This document shows, piece by piece, positions 6,664 through 9,799 of a DNA stretch of 9,799 nt. Source of the stretch: Promethearchaeia archaeon (GTDB lineage: Archaea; Asgardarchaeota; Lokiarchaeia; Sigyniarchaeales; SOKP01); contig JAHQWY010000114.1 of NCBI GenBank assembly GCA_029856445.1, positions 1 to 9,799 on the forward strand. Reading direction: 5' to 3'. Below the pieces are notes generated by a model. The model was not told the origin of the DNA. It was given only the letters and a program-made list of their open reading frames with translations, and searched no databases. How positions within the stretch are numbered: the stretch's first letter is position 1; every line of letters begins with the position of its first letter. The translations under genes and the position numbers were made by a program.

Positions 6664-6716
6664 AAAAATCATTAATAAAGACAATTAAAAAATTATTAAA
6701 TTAAAAAAAGAGACGG

Positions 6717-6724
6717 TATTTAAG
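6717..6724 (-). promoter_or_regulatory. TATA box of the GH4 gene
   Basis: CTTAAATA on the minus strand, preceded by A-rich GAAAA, is a good archaeal TATA/BRE match. It would start transcription near 6694, leaving a leader of about 30 bases to Met8 at 6663. A second AT-rich candidate near 6690-6702 would give a nearly leaderless message. Confidence 0.5.
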
Positions 6725-6731
6725 TTTTCTT

Positions 6732-6756
6732 CTTAACCTTTAGCTATTAAGGTAAG
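6732..6756. promoter_or_regulatory. Operator-like inverted repeat upstream of the GH4 promoter
   Basis: CTTAACCTT (6732-6740) and AAGGTAAG (6749-6756) are inverted arms pairing over eight bases with one bulged A, around a TAGCTATT centre. It sits immediately upstream of the TATA/BRE on the GH4 side and beyond the T tract that ends the neighbouring gene. That position suits a sugar-responsive regulator, most simply an activator. No regulator gene is adjacent. Confidence 0.35.
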
Positions 6757-6797
6757 TAGATTTTTTATTTAATTGAAAAATTAAAAACAGATAAATT

Positions 6798-6805
6798 AAA
6801 AAAAA
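6798..6805 (-). terminator. T8 terminator of the membrane/zinc-ribbon gene
   Basis: Eight T's on the minus strand start about three bases after the TAA stop codon at 6809-6811, followed by more AT-rich DNA. Confidence 0.55.
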
Positions 6806-6808
6806 TTA

Positions 6809-7312
6809 TTAGGACTCAATTTTCATAGAAATAGATTGGAAACCTTTTCCACAATGAATACAATAAACAAATCCTTTTCTAGATAAAGTTTGAATCATTG
6901 AATCTGAGAATTTACTACCACATTCACTACAAAAACCAACATCAGGATGAACATTTTGATATGATTTTTGAACAGGAATTATTGGTTCTGGTTCCTTTTC
7001 GACTTGAGGTGGAGCTTGTTGATCTGGTACAGAAGCAGTCTCAGGTTTTTGTTTTCCCGAAATAGCATAATATAAAGCTTCAAATAGTTTGTAGAACAGC
7101 AGTCCAATTCCTTTTAAAAGATAATATACTCCTTTAATAAGATAATATACTAAATATGCGATTCCCTTTATGATATAATATGCGATAACCACTGCTAAGG
7201 CTAATAGAGCAAAAAAGCCAACTAAAACCAGGATTTGTCCATAAATTGGTTGAGCTAAATACCAATTCACAATCTCTTCCCATGACACTCCAAAAATGTA
7301 TACATCACTCAT
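6809..7312 (-). CDS. Membrane-associated protein with C-terminal zinc ribbon
   Basis: I do not recognise a family for the whole 167-residue protein. A short head (1-25) leads to a strong membrane segment (about 27-48). It continues into an amphipathic, Tyr-rich stretch with a repeated YYxxKG unit: AYYIIKG (44-50), VYYLIKG (55-61), VYYLLKG (62-68), then a variant to about 83. A Pro/Glu/Gln-rich linker (89-116) joins it to a C-terminal zinc ribbon with CSEC (128-131) and CIHC (151-154), each in a C-x-x-C-G knuckle. The layout suggests a membrane-anchored protein presenting the zinc ribbon in the cytoplasm, perhaps for protein or nucleic-acid contact; orientation is inferred. The start is supported by GTGATT five bases upstream. 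It lies 125 bases before the GH4 TTG frame and has its own T tract, so it is probably transcribed alone. Confidence 0.6.
   Translation of the reverse strand: MSDVYIFGVSWEEIVNWYLAQPIYGQILVLVGFFALLALAVVIAYYIIKGIAYLVYYLIKGVYYLLKGIGLLFYKLFEALYYAISGKQKPETASVPDQQAPPQVEKEPEPIIPVQKSYQNVHPDVGFCSECGSKFSDSMIQTLSRKGFVYCIHCGKGFQSISMKIES
7110..7151 (-). repeat. Two tandem 21-bp repeats coding for YYLxKG heptads
   Basis: Units 7110-7130 and 7131-7151 differ at only two of 21 bases. They encode VYYLLKG and VYYLIKG, respectively, on the minus strand. A more diverged relative of the unit lies near 7164-7184 (AYYIIKG). The pattern indicates recent in-frame duplication inside the membrane/zinc-ribbon gene. Confidence 0.75.
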
Positions 7313-7317
7313 TTCTC

Positions 7318-7323
7318 AATCAC
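7318..7323 (-). promoter_or_regulatory. GTGATT ribosome binding site of the membrane/zinc-ribbon gene
   Basis: AAGTGATT on the minus strand ends five bases before the ATG at 7312. It shares AAGTGAT with the site before the acyl-CoA synthetase gene and matches the 3' half of the archaeal Shine-Dalgarno sequence. Confidence 0.45.
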
Positions 7324-7450
7324 TTATTTTTTATTATTTTTTCTTAATTATAATGTGATTTTGCTTAAATTAAAAAAATTTGGAGTCCAGTTTTTAAAAT
7401 TCAAAAAATTAAAGCTTTGAAAATAAGAGTAGAAATTCAACTAATTTCTT

Positions 7451-8869
7451 CTATTTTTTATCATTATAAAATGATTTATTATATTCATTCATGAATCTAA
7501 ATGCCTTTATCGCATGATTTATCTGAGTCATAATTGGTATGGTTAGATCAGATTTTGAATATTCTGTAGCATCTTTTACGTAGTCGAAAATCCATCTTGA
7601 ACCAAATGCCACAATAATACATGGTTTTTTAAATTCGTCAGCAGCTTGTTTCAAAACCTTCATATGTATCCTAAAGCCTTCTAACCTATTAGCTCCCATA
7701 CGTTGAAGTGGTACTCTTGGAACTGAAAATATAAAAAGAACACAATCTACATTTTTATCTTTAAAAATTGCCTTAATAGATGGAATAAAAGTCTGAAACA
7801 TTGAAGGCCCTAAATCAATAGTACCTCCAATTGACACCCAATTGGGTATTACTGATCTTATGATTCCGATCGTTTCATCTGTTAAATTGGCAAGAATTAG
7901 TCCTTGTTTCTCTATCTCATCACATGCTAAAGCACCTAAACTTCCTGAACCAGTAACTATGGCAATATTTTTACCTTTTGGTAAAGGTTGTGTAGCAAAA
8001 ACATGAGCAATATTAAACAACTCATAGAAGTTGTCAACTCTGAAAACATTTGGATACTGTTTAAATAGAGCATCATAGATTCTATCATTTCCGGCTATTG
8101 AACTAGTATGACTGTTAACTGCTCTTGACCCAATTTCACTCCTTCCATTTTTCAAGATTATTACCGGTTTCTTCATCCTTCCAAATACTTTTTTCAACTC
8201 CCTACCTCTTTTTGTTCCTTCTAAGTAAAGCGTTATTACTGTTGTTTCAGGATCTTCATTTAAATAATCTAATAGATCAACTTCGTCAACATCGACCTTA
8301 TTCCCAATTGTTGCTGTTTTTGAAAAAAAGATCCCTTGACTGTTAGCCCAATCTATAAAAACGTTTCCTAACACACCTGATTGAGCAATCACTGCGATGT
8401 AACCTTTTGGAGTTGTAAAATCCATATCTGAAGATGTAAATTGATTGCTAAAATTAGAAACTCCTACACAATTTGGACCTATTACTCTAATTTTCGATTG
8501 TTTAATGACTTCTACTAATTCATTTTGAATTTTAGCATATTTTTCGATACCTGTTTCTGCAAAACCAGCAGATTCAATAATAATCCCTTTTACACCTTTT
8601 TCTATACAATCTTTAACAGATTGTAGAACATATTCATTTCCAATAATAATTATCGCTAAGTCAATTTCATCAGGTACATCTTTAATATTTTTATAAGCCT
8701 TGTGTCCTAAAATTGTATCACTGTTTATATTAATAGGATATGTTTTAAATTTTGAATTTAACAGGTAAAAGGTTGTTCCTCCACCAAATCTAGGTTTTTC
8801 GGAAGCACCAATAATTGCCACTGTTTTGGGGTTGAAAAAAACATCCATTTCTAACACATCAATCAACAT
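7451..8869 (-). CDS. ADP-forming acyl-CoA synthetase, alpha subunit (AcdA-type)
   Basis: Alpha subunits of NDP-forming acyl-CoA ligases bind CoA and carry the transiently phosphorylated His. With an ATP-grasp beta subunit they convert acyl-CoA, ADP and phosphate to acid, CoA and ATP, the energy-yielding last step of peptide and sugar fermentation in archaea. The CoA-binding Rossmann domain starts at PKTVAIIGASEKP (14-26) and runs to GPNCVG (131-136). The second domain contains AQSG (162-165) and Glu218 in YLEG. The phospho-acceptor is His254 in NSHTSSIAG. A third, ligase-type domain (about 298-460) contains TGSGSLG (306-312). Its 472 residues match the separate alpha subunit of two-subunit enzymes, with no fused ATP-grasp part. 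No beta gene lies in the window. Met8 (8848) is an alternative start; neither has a clear ribosome binding site. Acid specificity (acetate, branched-chain or aryl) cannot be read from the sequence. Confidence 0.9.
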   Translation of the reverse strand: MLIDVLEMDVFFNPKTVAIIGASEKPRFGGGTTFYLLNSKFKTYPININSDTILGHKAYKNIKDVPDEIDLAIIIIGNEYVLQSVKDCIEKGVKGIIIESAGFAETGIEKYAKIQNELVEVIKQSKIRVIGPNCVGVSNFSNQFTSSDMDFTTPKGYIAVIAQSGVLGNVFIDWANSQGIFFSKTATIGNKVDVDEVDLLDYLNEDPETTVITLYLEGTKRGRELKKVFGRMKKPVIILKNGRSEIGSRAVNSHTSSIAGNDRIYDALFKQYPNVFRVDNFYELFNIAHVFATQPLPKGKNIAIVTGSGSLGALACDEIEKQGLILANLTDETIGIIRSVIPNWVSIGGTIDLGPSMFQTFIPSIKAIFKDKNVDCVLFIFSVPRVPLQRMGANRLEGFRIHMKVLKQAADEFKKPCIIVAFGSRWIFDYVKDATEYSKSDLTIPIMTQINHAIKAFRFMNEYNKSFYNDKK

Positions 8870-9051
8870 TTATAATGAAATATAAGGTTATGATATACTA
8901 CTTAGAAAAAGAATATTTTTAACTTAAAGATTGGGTTCTAATCCTTGAAAATTTGACAAATGGAGTTTATCGCTATTAAATTCTGGAGTTTAAATATTTT
9001 AATTCCAATATATAACAAATATGTGAATAGTATCTATATTCCTAAAATATA
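8870..9051. promoter_or_regulatory. Divergent promoter region between the AcdA-like and zinc-binding genes
   Basis: The 182 bases hold signals for both directions. For the minus-strand gene, GTATATC near 8889-8897 is placed for a leaderless transcript and CCTTATATTTC lies closer in. For the plus-strand gene, GAGTTTAAATATT (TATA core 8989-8996) would start transcription near 9019 with a 33-base leader; an alternative TATATAA follows near 9008-9016. TGGAGTTTA occurs twice in direct orientation (8961-8969 and 8984-8992), the second copy overlapping the TATA core. Confidence 0.4.
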
Positions 9052-9588
9052 ATGCAAGTCCCAGTCACTACTCAAAAAATACAGATTGTGTGCCCTATTT
9101 GTGAAACAAGGGATCTTATTGGTGTACCAAAAAGAGAATTAAATAGAAGCTCCCATTTAACCACAATTTCAATCCAGAAAGGATTAATTTGCCCTCATCA
9201 TTTTCAAGTTTTCGTAGATAAGAATTTACAAATTCGGGGATATCAAAAAGTAGATTTTGAACTAAATAATGAAAATTCAAGAAAATTAGGCAATGGGGTT
9301 AAAATATTTAAACAAAATGAAGAAGTATACAATGAAATTTTTAAAAATCGGGTGGAAGGCAGTGATTTATTAAAATTTGATGAACACGTAAATAAAGTTC
9401 AAGAAATTGAAAAAGAGAATAAAAAGAAAACAATGAAAGAATTATATGATGAATTTTGGGAGTTTATTGAAGAAGAAAATAAATTATTTCAACGTTTTAT
9501 TATTAATGACAAAAGACGTCAAAAAAATTCGATGAATCTTAATTATAGCGAATTTGATAGTCGTTTAGAATTAGATCAGAAGATTTAA
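9052..9588 (+). CDS. Unknown zinc-binding protein with CxxC/CxHH head and charged helical tail
   Basis: I do not recognise a named family. The 178-residue protein has a likely zinc-binding head: CPIC (14-17) and CPHHF (47-51), about 30 residues apart, giving Cys14, Cys17, Cys47 and His49 or His50 as ligands. Between and after them are well-ordered segments: SHLTTISIQKGLIC (34-47), VFVDKNLQIRGYQKVDF (53-69). The tail (about 85-178) is rich in Glu, Lys and Asn. It is predicted to be helical, with a possible coiled coil over 108-150 including an aromatic cluster LYDEFWEFIEEE. There is no signal peptide or membrane segment, so it is cytoplasmic. The head looks like a modular domain rather than a DNA-binding finger; I have the impression that such heads recur in Asgard proteins but cannot verify it. 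Divergent from the AcdA-like gene with its own promoter region. Confidence 0.65.
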   Translation: MQVPVTTQKIQIVCPICETRDLIGVPKRELNRSSHLTTISIQKGLICPHHFQVFVDKNLQIRGYQKVDFELNNENSRKLGNGVKIFKQNEEVYNEIFKNRVEGSDLLKFDEHVNKVQEIEKENKKKTMKELYDEFWEFIEEENKLFQRFIINDKRRQKNSMNLNYSEFDSRLELDQKI

Positions 9589-9799
9589 AATTCCCTCTTT
9601 GTAAATCAGCGATATTACTATTTCTACTAGTACTAAATTAAGAATTTCTAATATTTTGCTAATTTGTATTAAATTGCACACAGAAATTCTATAAGCTAAA
9701 TTCACCTTTTTTATGAAAAAGATATAAGAAAATTTAAAATTCAGTACTTAATTTACCAAAATATTAAATTTATATATAAAAAAACTATAAACTGAAGAA
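9589..9799. other. AT-rich right-edge spacer
   Basis: No open frame of useful length or RNA gene is visible after the stop codon at 9586-9588. Only short T runs occur (CCCTCTTTG just after the stop, and T6 near 9707-9712). Any of these could end the 9052-9588 transcript, but none stands out. Confidence 0.4.

Noticed and set aside
8125..8346. 73-codon plus-strand frame opposite the CoA-ligase alpha gene
   Set aside because: Ser/Leu/Phe-rich antisense shadow of a well-supported gene.
1..9799. tRNA, rRNA, CRISPR array or insertion sequence
   Set aside because: Spacers contain no GC-rich cloverleaf-like segments, no regularly spaced repeats, and no transposase or terminal repeats flanking any gene.

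Overview
The window is AT-rich and its gene starts and ends look archaeal. It has TATA-like boxes of the TTTAAATA type, oligo-T tracts just after stop codons, and GTGAT-type ribosome binding sites complementary to the archaeal 16S 3' end. A secreted protein ends in a Pro-Gly-Phe plus membrane-helix plus basic-tail signal. A stand-alone Lrp/AsnC ligand-binding domain and an ADP-forming acyl-CoA synthetase alpha subunit are also typical of archaea. The style, especially the C-terminal sorting signal, fits an Asgard archaeon of the Lokiarchaeia type. That placement is an inference; there is no rRNA or other marker gene here.

Layout. At the left edge (1-570, minus) is the N-terminal part of an FAD-linked oxidase, cut off by the window. 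Divergent from it are a small RAM-domain protein (700-984) and a CPBP-type intramembrane protease-like protein (1029-1610). Five minus-strand genes follow, read from right to left: the CoA-ligase alpha subunit (8869-7451), a membrane/zinc-ribbon protein (7312-6809), a GH4 glycosidase (about 6663-5332), a secreted CBM9/DOMON-like protein (5053-3716) and an AMP-forming acyl-CoA synthetase (3375-1642). The minus-strand genes are separated by about 125-340 bases, each with its own T-rich end, so they are probably separate transcripts and not one operon. At the right end a zinc-binding protein of unknown function (9052-9588, plus) diverges from the CoA-ligase gene.

How the genes may work together. 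Two of them (GH4 glycosidase, secreted carbohydrate-binding-like protein) point to saccharide use. Three (FAD-linked oxidase, AMP-forming and ADP-forming acyl-CoA synthetases) point to organic-acid or acyl-CoA metabolism. This is a plausible heterotroph's assortment, but the spacing gives no evidence of a single pathway.

I do not see a clear defence system, mobile element, CRISPR array, tRNA or rRNA. The items most worth a second look are the unknown CxxC/CxHH protein, the 21-bp repeat coding for Tyr/Lys/Gly heptads in the zinc-ribbon protein, an operator-like inverted repeat upstream of the GH4 promoter, a 20-bp perfect palindrome at the FAD-oxidase promoter, and a possible gene remnant at 3506-3595.
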